A stretch of DNA of 64,000 nucleotides from Halanaerobiaceae bacterium ANBcell28. Lineage in GTDB: Bacteria; Bacillota; Halanaerobiia; Halanaerobiales; DTU029. Positions 1-10,072 of this stretch are shown in pieces. The position numbers and the translations under genes were made by a program. Position 1 is the first letter of the stretch. Every line of letters starts with the position of its first letter. The DNA lies in NCBI GenBank assembly GCA_037623315.1, contig JBBJJH010000003.1, positions 1-64,000 on the forward strand, given 5' to 3'. The notes under the pieces are model-generated. The model ran no database searches and had not been told where the DNA came from. It worked only from the letters and a program-made list of their open reading frames with translations.

Positions 1-124
1 TATTGTATTTATGGGGCGAATTAACTCGAAAAATTTTTACTCTTTAAAGCTGTTACAGATTTGATCTAATATAGACCCGTTACCAATAACGTAGTCTACT
101 TTTTCTATATTTCTAGAGTAAATA

Positions 125-166
125 AAACCCCACTGGAACTACGACTTCTCAGTTCCAGTGGGGTTT
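125..166. terminator. Bidirectional hairpin terminator
   Basis: A perfect 16-bp inverted repeat (125-140 with 151-166) encloses a 10-nt loop. T-rich sequence follows on both strands. It lies beyond the 3' end of the minus-strand gene at 350-1753 and probably ends that transcript and one arriving from the left. Apart from it, positions 1-349 show no gene. Confidence 0.75.
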
Positions 167-349
167 CTTCTAGAATATTATAGTGACTCACTTTTACCTA
201 GTACCAGGAAATAAATAAATTTTAAATTACTGGAATTACCCATGCAATTAGCATAATACTTTTTACTAAAATTACAAATTAAATTAAATTAAATAAGTTA
301 CAGAGCCTAAAGCCATTTAGAACAATTTTAGACCTATAATTTACACTTC

Positions 350-1753
350 CTAGAACAATATTCCAGAAGCATTATATCCGCCACCAATTAGCTCCTTATC
401 ACTTATTCTAACTTTAACAGTGTATGGATATTTCTTTCCACTCATAGTATCAGTATATTCTTCTTTTATAACTTCTATTTTCATGGTGAATAAACTTGTC
501 TCTATAGAATAACTTAGAACATTATTAATTATATTCTTTTTTACCTGGTTCATAGATACATTCAATTTACTTTCCCCGTAATTTGTAATCAAAGTTAAGT
601 TCTTATCTTCAATTACTTCTAGACTCCAGCCAGGTTCTTGACCAAGAGCTTTAAAAGTAGAAATTTCTTCTCTAGCTTTATCTTCAAGAGATTGTGATTT
701 ATAAGCTATATCTTCAGTTTTATAAATATCTATTTTAGAACTACTTACATCTTTAATATAAGGTAAGATCACAATTTTAACTGCAGCAGATTGTGGCGGA
801 AGGCTTAAAGCCATAGTAGGCTTATAATATGCTATTATTTTGGAACCCCTCTCCACTTCCTTTAATTTATCATAAGAGATTTGTTTATTATCAATTCCTA
901 TTATCTCAGTCTCGTCACTAATATTCAAAAGTAGTTCTTGCCCTTTATTATCAATTAATACCCTTATACTGTCAGCATTGTGCTTTATTTCTTTAATAAC
1001 TGCCAATGTTTTTCTATTTTCTAATAAATCTTGTCCCTTTTGCCCGTTATTATCTTCGAAATCTTCTAGCTTTGTATTATAAACAATATCATCTACCTGA
1101 ATCATTCCTTTCTTTCCCTTATTCCAGAATACAATGTCTCCATTACTATATTTGGCTCCCGAAGCTGCTGGAACTTTAGTTAGATTTTTTATTTTTCCAC
1201 CCGGCATTATTATTTCAATCTCATTTAAATCATCATTGCTCTGAAGTTCATTGTTCTGTACTATAAAATATATTCCTTCTGCAGTAGCAAAATTGTTCTG
1301 TATAGTATCCTCTTCTAAAAGTAGACGCTTTAATAATAAATCTATATCCTTCTTCTGTTTAAAAGGATCAAGCATAGTGACTTCTGGTGTGATCCAGAGT
1401 ATCGTATCTTCTTTTGAAGTAATTTGAGCTCTTAAACCATATAAATACTTTTCAGATAGATCATTTCTGTCTATTTCCAGTGTAAATGGTACAGGAACTT
1501 GCCCCTCTGGTTTAATTTCTTCTTCCAGCAACACAGATTTCTCAGTATCCATGATGCTAAGGTTAATTAAGGATATTTTAATCGTTGAACCTGGTAGTAA
1601 AAGCATCCTTTCCCTATAGTAAACAGAGCCTTCTAACTTTATTTTTTCCAGTTTTTCATATGAATAGACCTCAACAAATCCAGTCAAGATAACGACAATT
1701 AAAACAACAAAGATAATTACTCTTTTTTTGTTTACAATAATTCTGTTTAGCAT
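350..1753 (-). CDS. Membrane-anchored envelope protein with YbaY-like and COG3650-like domains
   Basis: A 467-residue protein with one N-terminal hydrophobic segment (about residues 9-30) and no lipobox cysteine, so it is probably anchored with its bulk outside the membrane. Residues about 40-125 (from GSVYYRERMLLLPGS, through PFTLEIDR) resemble the YbaY/YscW beta-sandwich fold, known from lipoproteins and type III chaperones. The C-terminal part (from about 365, FKALGQEPGWSLEV, ending GGGYNASG) resembles the COG3650 family. The middle contains a small beta-rich segment with the phrase MALSLPPQSA. A good Shine-Dalgarno (AAAGGGA) precedes the ATG. It stands alone, 730 bases from the next gene. 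Function is unknown; a role in envelope maintenance is a guess from domain content. Confidence 0.6.
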   Translation of the reverse strand: MLNRIIVNKKRVIIFVVLIVVILTGFVEVYSYEKLEKIKLEGSVYYRERMLLLPGSTIKISLINLSIMDTEKSVLLEEEIKPEGQVPVPFTLEIDRNDLSEKYLYGLRAQITSKEDTILWITPEVTMLDPFKQKKDIDLLLKRLLLEEDTIQNNFATAEGIYFIVQNNELQSNDDLNEIEIIMPGGKIKNLTKVPAASGAKYSNGDIVFWNKGKKGMIQVDDIVYNTKLEDFEDNNGQKGQDLLENRKTLAVIKEIKHNADSIRVLIDNKGQELLLNISDETEIIGIDNKQISYDKLKEVERGSKIIAYYKPTMALSLPPQSAAVKIVILPYIKDVSSSKIDIYKTEDIAYKSQSLEDKAREEISTFKALGQEPGWSLEVIEDKNLTLITNYGESKLNVSMNQVKKNIINNVLSYSIETSLFTMKIEVIKEEYTDTMSGKKYPYTVKVRISDKELIGGGYNASGILF

Positions 1754-2484
1754 AATTTTTACATCCCTTTCTTTTTTTGTTATTGATTAGTATATACTTG
1801 AAAGCATTTTGATTTTGAGTCTATTAATCTTTCAAATAAATACTTCTATATATTTAGACGTAGAAAAGCAAAAAATGTTCCATTATAAATAAAAATAATT
1901 TTCGCTCTTATATTTTATATACGATGTGATAGACCTTAATTAAGCCATCGAGAGTCCGTCAAAACAATCATTTGTTTCTATACAATACTATGCTAGTGTT
2001 GAGATCTTATATGTTTTATTAATGAAATTATTAATATAATTAAGGGTATAAGCAGTTGAAATAGTAATGAATAATAAGGGAAAATATTTCTAGTCCAATC
2101 AATTTATTAAAGAAATGAAATTGAAGAAAGGAGAATAGACAACTTTAGGGTCAAGGAAAACTAACAAATAAAGTTGTAAGTGCAATGTCATCTGCACAAA
2201 ATCCACATGGCAGGCGGAAATCCTTACGAAACTACAGTAACTTTAGACCAAGATGGTAAAATGATTGAAGATGTAAAAGCAGCGGTATGGTATCAAGCAA
2301 AGTGAACTGTTACAATAGCGAGATGTATAAAAAATAGAGAGAAATAATATTATAAGTTAGAAAATATCAGAACAGATTAATAGAATGAGAGGAGGAGTTT
2401 ATCCGCTATCTTCTCACCCCTCCGTACCATTTGGTAGGTAACATAAAATGTGCACCGTGTCTGTTCTTAAATGACAGATGATAG
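1754..2484. other. Long non-coding stretch with decayed sequence
   Basis: No convincing gene is present. The string TAAGCCATCGAG at about 1940 recurs at 31589-31600, next to a repeat copy, so the region probably carries degenerate insertion-element sequence. A short open segment at 2207-2305 looks like a gene remnant and is listed separately. The last 80 bases lie downstream of cheX and contain only weak inverted repeats. Confidence 0.5.
2207..2305 (+). pseudogene. Short coding remnant (32 codons)
   Basis: The frame from the ATG at 2207 gives a 32-residue peptide beginning MAGGNPYETTVTLDQDG and ending AVWYQAK. It has ordinary protein-like composition but no ribosome binding site and no recognisable family. 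Its surroundings are stop-rich. It reads like the tail of a deleted gene. It could also be a small real peptide or chance. Confidence 0.25.
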
Positions 2485-2952
2485 TCAATCAGTTTTCTTA
2501 GCGATAGACAAATATAACTCAAATTCTCCATAATCTGTTGTTAACGGAATGACTAACGCCTTATCAGTAGCAGTAGAATAAGTCCTTGTCTTTCCCATAT
2601 TAATCTGAGGAGGAATTATATCACATTCATAACCCTCTTCAGCATATACGGACATAGCATTTCCACTTATAATATTGGCTAATTCTCCAATAGCTGAAGC
2701 TGCAAATTTATCTACCTCTTTTATTTCCATACCAGCCATTTCTTCAACCATTTCTAAAACCATTTTTGTGGAGAAACTAAATAGTATAGTACCATTTAAT
2801 TCACCTGACACCCCAATGATTGCATTAATTTCCTTAGTAGGTATTATATCTTCTTCAACTTTTAATTTCCCTTGAACCACATCTATTTGAAACATACGCT
2901 CAAATACCTGATAGGTAGCCTGGTAAACCGGGTTAATATACTCAACATTCAT
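2485..2952 (-). CDS. cheX: CheX-like chemotaxis phosphatase/ CheC family protein
   Basis: A 155-residue protein of the CheC/CheX family, which dephosphorylates CheY-P-like receivers. The family ExxN catalytic signature is present once in AIGELANIISGN, followed by the expected glycine-rich beta strands. The ATG at 2952 is chosen because GAGGAGGG sits 7-8 bases upstream. A longer in-frame reading back to 3009 would overlap the upstream gene and is unlikely. The upstream hemerythrin stop lies one base before this ATG, so translation is probably coupled. Position at the end of a SiaABCD-like operon suggests it acts on a receiver other than the main chemotaxis CheY. Confidence 0.8.
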   Translation of the reverse strand: MNVEYINPVYQATYQVFERMFQIDVVQGKLKVEEDIIPTKEINAIIGVSGELNGTILFSFSTKMVLEMVEEMAGMEIKEVDKFAASAIGELANIISGNAMSVYAEEGYECDIIPPQINMGKTRTYSTATDKALVIPLTTDYGEFELYLSIAKKTD

Positions 2953-2953
2953 A

Positions 2954-3367
2954 TCAATTTCCCTCCTCAATAACATAATCAGCAAGAATTTGATCTTCCC
3001 CTGTGACATGACTAATTAACCAGGTTAACAATTTTCCACTAAACTCCATTATCAAAATTTCATTATATTGATCTTCATTAAATTTCTCTTTAAATTCATT
3101 TATTTCTCTTTTGAAATTCTCGTGGATTTCATGGTGTTTTTCATAATCAGGATAATTATATTTTTTTTGTACTTTTTCCTCTGACTCAAAATGCACAACT
3201 ACATACTCCTCCATAAAACCCAGTGTTTTATTTATTTCTTCTAATTTGTCTTCAAGTTTTTCTTCTGATCTGACCACTTTTAAAAAGCTGTTTAATCTAT
3301 TAAATAGTTCTTTATGCTGTTGATCCACAATCTTTACTCCAATATTGTAATTATCTTTCCATATCAT
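2954..3367 (-). CDS. Bacteriohemerythrin (O2-binding di-iron protein)
   Basis: A 137-residue protein of the hemerythrin family with all expected iron ligands visible: DQQHKEL, HFESEE, KHHEIHENF and HVTGED. Such proteins bind O2 reversibly at a di-iron centre in a four-helix bundle. In anaerobes they act in O2 storage, delivery or sensing. A clear AGGGAG site precedes the ATG. It sits between siaC and cheX, with its stop codon overlapping the cheX ribosome site, so an oxygen input to this signalling operon is plausible but not shown. Confidence 0.88.
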   Translation of the reverse strand: MIWKDNYNIGVKIVDQQHKELFNRLNSFLKVVRSEEKLEDKLEEINKTLGFMEEYVVVHFESEEKVQKKYNYPDYEKHHEIHENFKREINEFKEKFNEDQYNEILIMEFSGKLLTWLISHVTGEDQILADYVIEEGN

Positions 3368-3458
3368 AATAGATTTCTCCCTTCATTTTTTTATTATAAA
3401 AAAATTCCAAATAAAAACAAAACATATTTATATTTTTTTCTTTAGATAAATTATATTT

Positions 3459-3833
3459 TTATTCAGAAATAAGATTGATTTTAACATCAAAAAAAGAATT
3501 GAATTCAGCTGCAGTCTCATATAATATTTCATTATCACTTTCATAATACCAGTTTATCTCTATATCCTTACCATGCTGATAGGCATTATCAATAATATCC
3601 AGTATATTTATTATTGTTTTAATACTGCTGGTATTTAAGTAGGTTAACTTAATATCAACTATAAACTTAGTTGATATTTGATCTGAAAACTGTTTTAAAC
3701 TTTCTATTAAAGGTTTATAGAATTTTATTGAGTTCTCAGGATATGATTCTCCCTTTATTACTAATCTACTCTCTTCTGGATCAAAATTTACTTCAGGTGT
3801 TGATTTACTTGCTTTTATAAAAACCTTTTCCAT
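3459..3833 (-). CDS. siaC: SiaC-like regulatory phosphoprotein (DUF1987)
   Basis: A 124-residue protein matching the SiaC/DUF1987 family. The family phosphorylation loop is visible as LTYLNTSSIK, where the threonine or serine is the expected target. In Pseudomonas, unphosphorylated SiaC binds and activates the diguanylate cyclase SiaD, SiaB phosphorylates SiaC and SiaA removes the phosphate. Here siaB, siaD and a broken siaA lie immediately upstream in the same direction, so the partner-switch assignment is well supported by context. AAGGGG precedes the ATG. Confidence 0.85.
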   Translation of the reverse strand: MEKVFIKASKSTPEVNFDPEESRLVIKGESYPENSIKFYKPLIESLKQFSDQISTKFIVDIKLTYLNTSSIKTIINILDIIDNAYQHGKDIEINWYYESDNEILYETAAEFNSFFDVKINLISE

Positions 3834-3902
3834 AATTTTTCAGCCCCTTAATATATCTTAATAATCGAATAAAAATTCAACTAATAATTTGAATGGAAAG
3901 AT

Positions 3903-4448
3903 TTATACTAATACACTTAATGTAAAGAAAAAGAAGTCATCATCTACTTCTTCAAACTGATATTCAATACTAGTTGACTTTCTTGCAATATCAATAAGAC
4001 CAAGGTTTGCATTGTTCTCCCCATCTTTATAGCCAGTCATCAGACGTTTTTTGTATAAATTCTTTAAACTTTCTTGGTCTAATGAAAATACTTGATTCAA
4101 ATTATCTTTCAACGGTTTTATATCATCTCTTTTAACCAGATTACCTGACCTGATAAGATACTTCCCCTGATAGTATCGTGAAATAATAACAATTCCAGAA
4201 TTAGTTATTTTTTCATTGTATATTTTGTTCTTATTACTATTTATATAATTTCTTATATTCTGTGTTTGTTCTATAAATATAGAAAACACCTTGAATATAT
4301 TATTTTTTGAATTCTTTCTGCTCTGCATATATATTTTTAAGGAATCTCCTATCTCTTCTATGACACCCTGCGAGAAGGGACCAGTGAAACTAAGTATTAT
4401 ACCAAACTCATTTAAATAATCCCTCAATCCCATAATATCTTTATCCAT
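3903..4448 (-). CDS. siaB: SiaB-like protein kinase (DUF6272)
   Basis: A 181-residue protein of the SiaB/DUF6272 family, the atypical kinase partner of SiaC. Recognisable features are the N-terminal FGIILSFTGPFSQGVIEEIG and the C-terminal GLIDIARKS and FFFFTLSVLV segments. Classic HATPase boxes are hard to see, as is usual in this family. Four bases separate it from siaD. AGGGAG precedes its ATG. Its role would be to phosphorylate SiaC and so switch off the cyclase. Confidence 0.8.
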   Translation of the reverse strand: MDKDIMGLRDYLNEFGIILSFTGPFSQGVIEEIGDSLKIYMQSRKNSKNNIFKVFSIFIEQTQNIRNYINSNKNKIYNEKITNSGIVIISRYYQGKYLIRSGNLVKRDDIKPLKDNLNQVFSLDQESLKNLYKKRLMTGYKDGENNANLGLIDIARKSTSIEYQFEEVDDDFFFFTLSVLV

Positions 4449-4452
4449 TTTA

Positions 4453-5286
4453 TCAACTCCCTAAGTTTATTGCTTTAACCTGATTTCTCCCACCATCTTT
4501 TGCCTTATAGAGCATTTTATCAGCACTATTTATTATTTCATTTACAGTAAAATTCCTTATATCAGTAACAGTAGTAACACCCAGACTAACAGTTATGTAT
4601 TCAGATACCCTAGATCTTTTATGGGGGATATTGGAAATTTCAATATTTGTTCTTATTCTTTCTGCAACTGCAGCAGCAACAGTATATTCTAAGGTGGGTA
4701 AAACTACTATAAACTCCTCCCCACCATATCGAGCCACAAAATCTGTAGACCTGGGGAGTTTTGTTAATATTTTCGCTACCTGTTTTAAACAACTATCACC
4801 AGCAATATGACCATAATGGTCATTATAGTTTTTAAAAAAATCTATATCAATCATAATAATTGATACTGGCTGTTTTGATAAATTAGGATTTTGCTTTAAT
4901 TCTTTAATAAACTCTTCAAAACGGCGTCTATTTGGAAGACCTGTTAATTCATCATGAGAAGATAACTTTATCAATTTCTTGTTTGCCCCCTCTAACCTCT
5001 CCTTATACTGAAATAATTGTTGAATCTTCTCTTCTAATTGCTCTTCTGTCTGCTGTCTTTCTACAATTTCCTTTTCAAGTCTCTGCTGTATCTCCTTTAT
5101 CAACTTATGGTTATTGTCACTTATAGAAAATATTACATCCATTTCATCAAGAAACTTTCTATACTCGCCAGCAAGGTATTCATATTCCTTACGCCATTGC
5201 TGACAATCTTTCCCTTTATTAGTTAAAACATCCCTGGTTCTTTCTAGCACCTTGATTTCATGAATAAATAAGTTGTACAATTTCAT
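4453..5286 (-). CDS. siaD: SiaD-like GGDEF diguanylate cyclase
   Basis: A 277-residue cytoplasmic protein: an N-terminal helical/coiled-coil region (about 1-110, with EIVERQQTEEQLEEK) that would mediate SiaC-dependent dimerisation, then a GGDEF domain. The active-site loop reads RYGGEEF. The product-inhibition I-site RSTD lies exactly five residues before it, so it should make c-di-GMP and be feedback inhibited. The ATG at 5286 is preferred over an upstream GTG because it has the better-spaced purine-rich site. It lies between siaA and siaB, whereas Pseudomonas has the order siaABCD. Confidence 0.82.
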   Translation of the reverse strand: MKLYNLFIHEIKVLERTRDVLTNKGKDCQQWRKEYEYLAGEYRKFLDEMDVIFSISDNNHKLIKEIQQRLEKEIVERQQTEEQLEEKIQQLFQYKERLEGANKKLIKLSSHDELTGLPNRRRFEEFIKELKQNPNLSKQPVSIIMIDIDFFKNYNDHYGHIAGDSCLKQVAKILTKLPRSTDFVARYGGEEFIVVLPTLEYTVAAAVAERIRTNIEISNIPHKRSRVSEYITVSLGVTTVTDIRNFTVNEIINSADKMLYKAKDGGRNQVKAINLGS

Positions 5287-5328
5287 GCAAAAACTCACAC
5301 CCTATATCTATTGTTTTGATAGTTAATA

Positions 5329-7353
5329 TTACCTTATAACCTTGAAGCCCACAACCGTTATATCATCCCGCTGTTCTATTGATGACATATGTTCCAGTAG
5401 TGTTTCCCTAAATATTTCTCCCTGTTTGTTTAAATTATAATCTTGATTATCTTCTATAAGCTGCATAAAAGTTTTTAAACCCAGTCGTTTGTTATCATTA
5501 CCACCATTCTGATCCAGATAACCGTCTGTGGTAAGATAAAAATTCATATCTTCTTTAATTTTAATTAAGTGATTGGTATATTTAAAAGACTCTGAGGAAC
5601 GCCTGTATCCAATACTCTGTCTATCACCTTTTATACGGATTAATTGTTTGTCTTTAGTATAAAAAAGTGATAACCTGGCAGCAGCAAATATACACTCTTT
5701 CTTGTGAGGATACACTCTACAAATTGCTATATCTAAGCCATCATCAATATCCTGGTTCATATAATTTTTATAAAGAATTTCTTTTAATAATTTATTTAAT
5801 TTGCTAAGGATTTCAGCGGGGTTGAGACTATTGTTATTATCATTTATTCTCTGCAAAATTGTATTGGCAGTCATAGCCATCAAAGCCCCAGGAACACCAT
5901 GACCTGTACAGTCTACTACAGCAATCAAATAGCTATCCATCAGGTCTTTATACCAGTAGAAGTCCCCGCCAACTATATCTTTAGGCATCCAGATTACAAA
6001 ATAGTCCTCAAATGACCTTTTAAGTTTACTTTCTAGAGGTATAATTGAGCTTTGTATGTTTTGTGCATATAGAATACTATCTGTTATCTTCTGATTTTTC
6101 TCTTCTAATACTTGATTAGCTGATCTGAGTTCTGCTGTTTTCTTCTCTACTAATCTTTCTAGATTATCTGTATACATGTTGACCTTAACAGCCATCTCAT
6201 TAAATGATGATGCCAACACCCCAAATTCATTTTCCTCTTCGATCTTCACCTTATAATTATAATTACCAGCTGCTATTTCAAGTGTTGAACTATATAATTC
6301 CATAAGTGGGTTTATAACCTTATTAGTTGTAAAATATATTGTTAAAATAACTAGTATAATCAAAACGAAAATAATAACTAGAATTATATTACTATAATCC
6401 CAAATACTATATATACGAGACAGTCTAAATAATATTGTAACATACCAATCTACCTCGGGTATATATGTAATTGCCGCTACATTTCTTTGTTGATTGAAGA
6501 TAATATCTATTGTTTGTACAGGTAGATGATCGTTTTTCATTTGAATCATAACAGACCTCAATCTATTAATAGCCCCTTCGTTCCCTATCAGATCAAAAAC
6601 TGTACTCTTTTTTGAGGCTTCTTTAAGCTGGGAATTCTTATCAATATATTTAAGGTCCTCATATGCCTGTACAGCACCACTACTATCAAATATTATCGGT
6701 GTAATGTATTCATCTTCATTTTTAATGAATTTCTTCAAATAAGTTGTTAGATCTAAACCAGTTCCTGCCAGACCAATTTTATTATTGCTCTTATCTTTAA
6801 TAATAGTATTTATCCAGATATTTGTTTCTCCTAAAACTTCATTATCATCAACATTCAACACAAAATCATCTACTCTTGTAATAGTAGAAAAATACCAGTT
6901 ATCATCAGGGTTAGATTTATCCAAGGTATATATTCATTGGTCGTTATGATATTGATTAATGCTATTATTAAAATAATAATTTTTTGATTTATCAATAACA
7001 AAAAAATATCTCTGATCACTGAAATGTTTTCTGAAATTTTCCAGTTCCTGTAGAGCCATTTCTCTTAAAACAGTATCCTTCTCATTTTTCGCCCATTTTA
7101 TAAGCAAAGGTGAATCAGCCATCTTCCGCGAAAGGGCTATCTCCTTCTGTATAGGTGCCATTAAGCGATTTTTTTCCTTAAGGGCATATTCAACAGCATA
7201 ATCCCTTCCTATTTCCTTAGTTTTATTATTTAATGTAAAATATACTACTGATAATATTACTAATCCTGACATTAAAAATAGGATAATAAATAAAGTTATA
7301 AACTGTTTTTTCAAACCTGGCCTTGAATTATTCCTTTTTTTTAGGATAATCAT
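5329..7353 (-). pseudogene. siaA: SiaA-like membrane PP2C phosphatase, interrupted by an in-frame TGA
   Basis: One continuous 674-codon frame encodes an SiaA-type protein: TM1 (about 15-38), an extracytoplasmic Cache-like sensor, TM2 (IILVIIFVLIILVILTIYF), HAMP, a short coiled coil, and a SpoIIE/PP2C phosphatase domain with metal-binding motifs KDIVGGDFYW, VVDCTGHGVPGALM and DDITVVGF. A single TGA at 6934-6936 splits it after INQYHNDQ. The same frame resumes with IYTLDKSNPDDNWYF, so this is a nonsense codon and not a frameshift. CGA (Arg) to TGA is a plausible change. Downstream translation could restart at the TTG ending at 6924, giving a protein without TM1 and part of the sensor. AAGGGG precedes the ATG at 7353. 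Active phosphatase output is therefore doubtful unless this is a sequencing error. Confidence 0.8.
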
Positions 7354-7608
7354 ATAATACCCCTTTATGGCTTTAAAATATATTTGTATATAATCAATTA
7401 TTTTACTTTACATTATATTGTAGGATATTCCTCCACCTGCTCATATCCCTGCGTTTGGAACTACCATACCGTACTATTCAAGAATACTCACTACCGTAGT
7501 CAGTCAAAATTCAATTAACTGTAGCTCTGCTTTCTCCGTTATTCGAGGTTATATATACCAGAACAATCTAATATCTCAGTGAATTTATTAAAAAAAATTA
7601 TAGCTAAT

Positions 7609-9672
7609 TTACACTTTAAATTGTTCTACTAATTCAGCAAGTTTTTGAGCCATTTCTGCAAGACTTTCAGACGATCTTGCTATTTCTTCAGTTGATGCAC
7701 TCTGTTCCTCACTGGATGCAGCAACTTCTTCAGCATTACTTGATGCCTCCTGACTTACAGTAACTATCTCTTCAACAGTATTTTCCACCTGATTACTATC
7801 TCTTGACATTTCTTTAGATGATAGAGTTATATCTTTTATTAAATTACTTAATTCATTAACTGTTTTATTTATTTCTGCAAATGAGTCTTCTGTTGTTTGT
7901 ATAGCACCAACACTACTGTCAACAGCATTTTCAGCATCTTTCATCTTTTCAACAGTAATATTAACTCTATCATGTATACCACTTATTAAACTGGCAATCT
8001 TTTCAGTAGATTCCGAAGATTCCTCAGCTAATCCTCTAATTTCATCTGCAACTACACTAAATCCTCTTCCAGCTTCACCTGCTCTAGCCGCTTCAATTGC
8101 TGCATTTAAGGCAAGAAGATTGGTCTGTGCTGAAATACCATTTATTAATTCTACTATTTCACCAATCTCCTGTGATAATTGCCCAAGTTCATCTATATTC
8201 TTAGAAACAACACTGGTTTGTTTTTTTACTTCCTGAACTTTATCAATAGACTTATTTACTGCCTCATTTCCATTATTAATGTTATTTATAACATTATCTT
8301 TCTGCATATTCATTGTATTTGACATTTCTTCTACATTATATATCTCTTTTGTAAGATTTTTAACATTAGTTCTGGTTACATCAATTAAAGCAGTTTGTTC
8401 CTCTGCGCCAGAAGCAACATCCTGAATTGCAATACTTACCTGTTCTGCAGAAGCAGAGATTTCCTCACTGGAAGCTGATAATTCCTGGCTAGATGCAGTT
8501 AAATCGCTAGCTATATATGACATATTCCCAACAATATCTCCTAAATTATCTATCATTTTATTAATTGAATTTGTTAGAACTCCTACCTCATCATCTCGTT
8601 TTAAATATCTATCAGGTATCTTCTCTGTTAGATCATTATCTGAAATGGCTTCTGCTATCTTTGCAGTTAAAATGATTGGTTTTGCAATTCTATTGCCTAA
8701 AATATACATTATAATAACCGCTATTATCATTGCAATGATAGCAATAATCATCATCATGTTTCTTATGCTATATACCCCAGCCAGCACCTCACTTTGGGGT
8801 GCAGACACTACCATAGTCCATCCGTTTACTAGTGTAGCATACCCATTGTATAATTGATTACTATTTTCTTCTACCACAAATATACCACTATTATTATTCT
8901 GTATTTCTTTTGCTTCCTTATTAAAACCAAAATCACTTAAAGATTGGTTATCATTATAAACTGGATGTAATATATAATTAGTCTCTTCGTTCAGCAGATA
9001 GGCAAAACCTATTTCATATGGAGTCAGTGACTCTACTTGCGACTTTATTTCATTAAATTTTAAGTCTATCCCAACAGTAGCTATAAACTTATCCTCAATG
9101 ACAATAGCACTGGTATGAGAAATCATATTAACTGCTGAATCTCCTACTCTATACAGGAAGGGATCTGTCCAGATAGATTCATTTTCTTTATATGGTCTAT
9201 AAAACCACTGCATATCTTCAGCGTTTTCATCATAATTTTCCACCGCAAGTTCTGTTTGTCGAATGAATTCACCTTCTTCATTTAAGGTGAAATAAACATC
9301 ATGTGCACCTTCTACAACATCGGGATTAAAAAACACATATAATCCAAAAATCCCTTCAGTTGATTCAGCCATCTTTTTAATAGTTGTTTTTATTTTGTTT
9401 TTATATGAACTCATATAATCTGATTCAACTACTCTATCTGTTGTAAAAGTAGTTTCAATATATGACTTCAATGCTTCAACTGTACTATCAACCCTTTCAA
9501 GACTGTTACTAAATTCATTAGCATAATTACCTGACATATATATTAACTTACTTTGTGCTTCTTCTTTTATATTATTGCTAGACATATAGATACTGAACGA
9601 AACAAGTGTTACTGACATTAATATAATGATAAATGTAACAGGGATTATAATTTTGTAACTTAACTTTTTCAT
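7609..9672 (-). CDS. Methyl-accepting chemotaxis protein, dCache sensor
   Basis: A 687-residue chemoreceptor: TM1 about 8-28, a large extracytoplasmic dCache-type domain (with GLYVFFNPD and [10 protein letters not shown]), TM2 about 303-325 (isoleucine-rich), HAMP, and a cytoplasmic MA domain whose hairpin tip reads [20 protein letters not shown]. Amino-acid, amine or carboxylate ligands are typical for dCache receptors; the actual ligand is not deducible. GAGGTGA precedes the ATG. It is a single-gene unit separated from the siaA-like gene by 255 bases. Its 5' end and leader are duplicated at 12520-12586. Confidence 0.93.
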   Translation of the reverse strand: MKKLSYKIIIPVTFIIILMSVTLVSFSIYMSSNNIKEEAQSKLIYMSGNYANEFSNSLERVDSTVEALKSYIETTFTTDRVVESDYMSSYKNKIKTTIKKMAESTEGIFGLYVFFNPDVVEGAHDVYFTLNEEGEFIRQTELAVENYDENAEDMQWFYRPYKENESIWTDPFLYRVGDSAVNMISHTSAIVIEDKFIATVGIDLKFNEIKSQVESLTPYEIGFAYLLNEETNYILHPVYNDNQSLSDFGFNKEAKEIQNNNSGIFVVEENSNQLYNGYATLVNGWTMVVSAPQSEVLAGVYSIRNMMMIIAIIAMIIAVIIMYILGNRIAKPIILTAKIAEAISDNDLTEKIPDRYLKRDDEVGVLTNSINKMIDNLGDIVGNMSYIASDLTASSQELSASSEEISASAEQVSIAIQDVASGAEEQTALIDVTRTNVKNLTKEIYNVEEMSNTMNMQKDNVINNINNGNEAVNKSIDKVQEVKKQTSVVSKNIDELGQLSQEIGEIVELINGISAQTNLLALNAAIEAARAGEAGRGFSVVADEIRGLAEESSESTEKIASLISGIHDRVNITVEKMKDAENAVDSSVGAIQTTEDSFAEINKTVNELSNLIKDITLSSKEMSRDSNQVENTVEEIVTVSQEASSNAEEVAASSEEQSASTEEIARSSESLAEMAQKLAELVEQFKV

Positions 9673-9766
9673 ATCAATTCACCTCATAGCATTATTTTAA
9701 AATGTAATGTAAAAAGAATAGTATTTTTAATATGATCTCTTATAACACTGTCGAAATGCAAACATA

Positions 9767-9985
9767 GAGGCTGTCGCAACAAAAATAAGGATTCCTAATT
9801 CATGGGACATACTGACACGGGATAATCAAATTAGTCTTCGACCATAATCCCAAAAAGGTAAATATGATAATACCAAAAATCGGTATCATGCTCACAACCT
9901 CGTGTTGCGAAGCAAGTCGATTCGCTAGCACTGCAACCTTAATGTGGAGGTTATTGTAGAATTGGGAGTGCCCCAGGGTAGCACC
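9767..9985. repeat. Interspersed repeat copy A in a 400-bp gene-free stretch
   Basis: The interval 9673-10072 has no gene. It carries GAGGCTGTCGC-AA-CAAAAATAAGG (9767-9790), shared with 31599-31622. It also has a block starting AAAATAAGGATTCCTAAT, with ATGGGAC shortly after, that matches the reverse complement of about 12640-12765, and the module GGGAGTGCCCCAGGGTAGCACC (reverse strand) at about 9964-9985, shared with 31.46 and 47.2-47.3 kb. The terminal-like GAGGCTGTCGC motif suggests debris of an insertion sequence or non-autonomous element. Confidence 0.5.
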
Positions 9986-10072
9986 AATAGCTAAATCATT
10001 TTTAGTAATAATATAAAGAAAACCCTAAAAAAACATTCTCTTTGTAAGAAGCTTAATCCTGGCAACAAATAA

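Noticed and set aside
6934-6936. TGA in siaA as a recoded Trp or selenocysteine codon
   Set aside because: Other genes end normally at TGA (for example at 2954), there is no obvious selenocysteine element, and an Arg-type residue fits the position better. A nonsense mutation or sequencing error is simpler.
9767-9985. Riboswitch or T-box leader
   Set aside because: It lies downstream of one receptor gene and downstream of another convergent in repeats, not in a 5' leader, and shares modules with other intergenic repeats.
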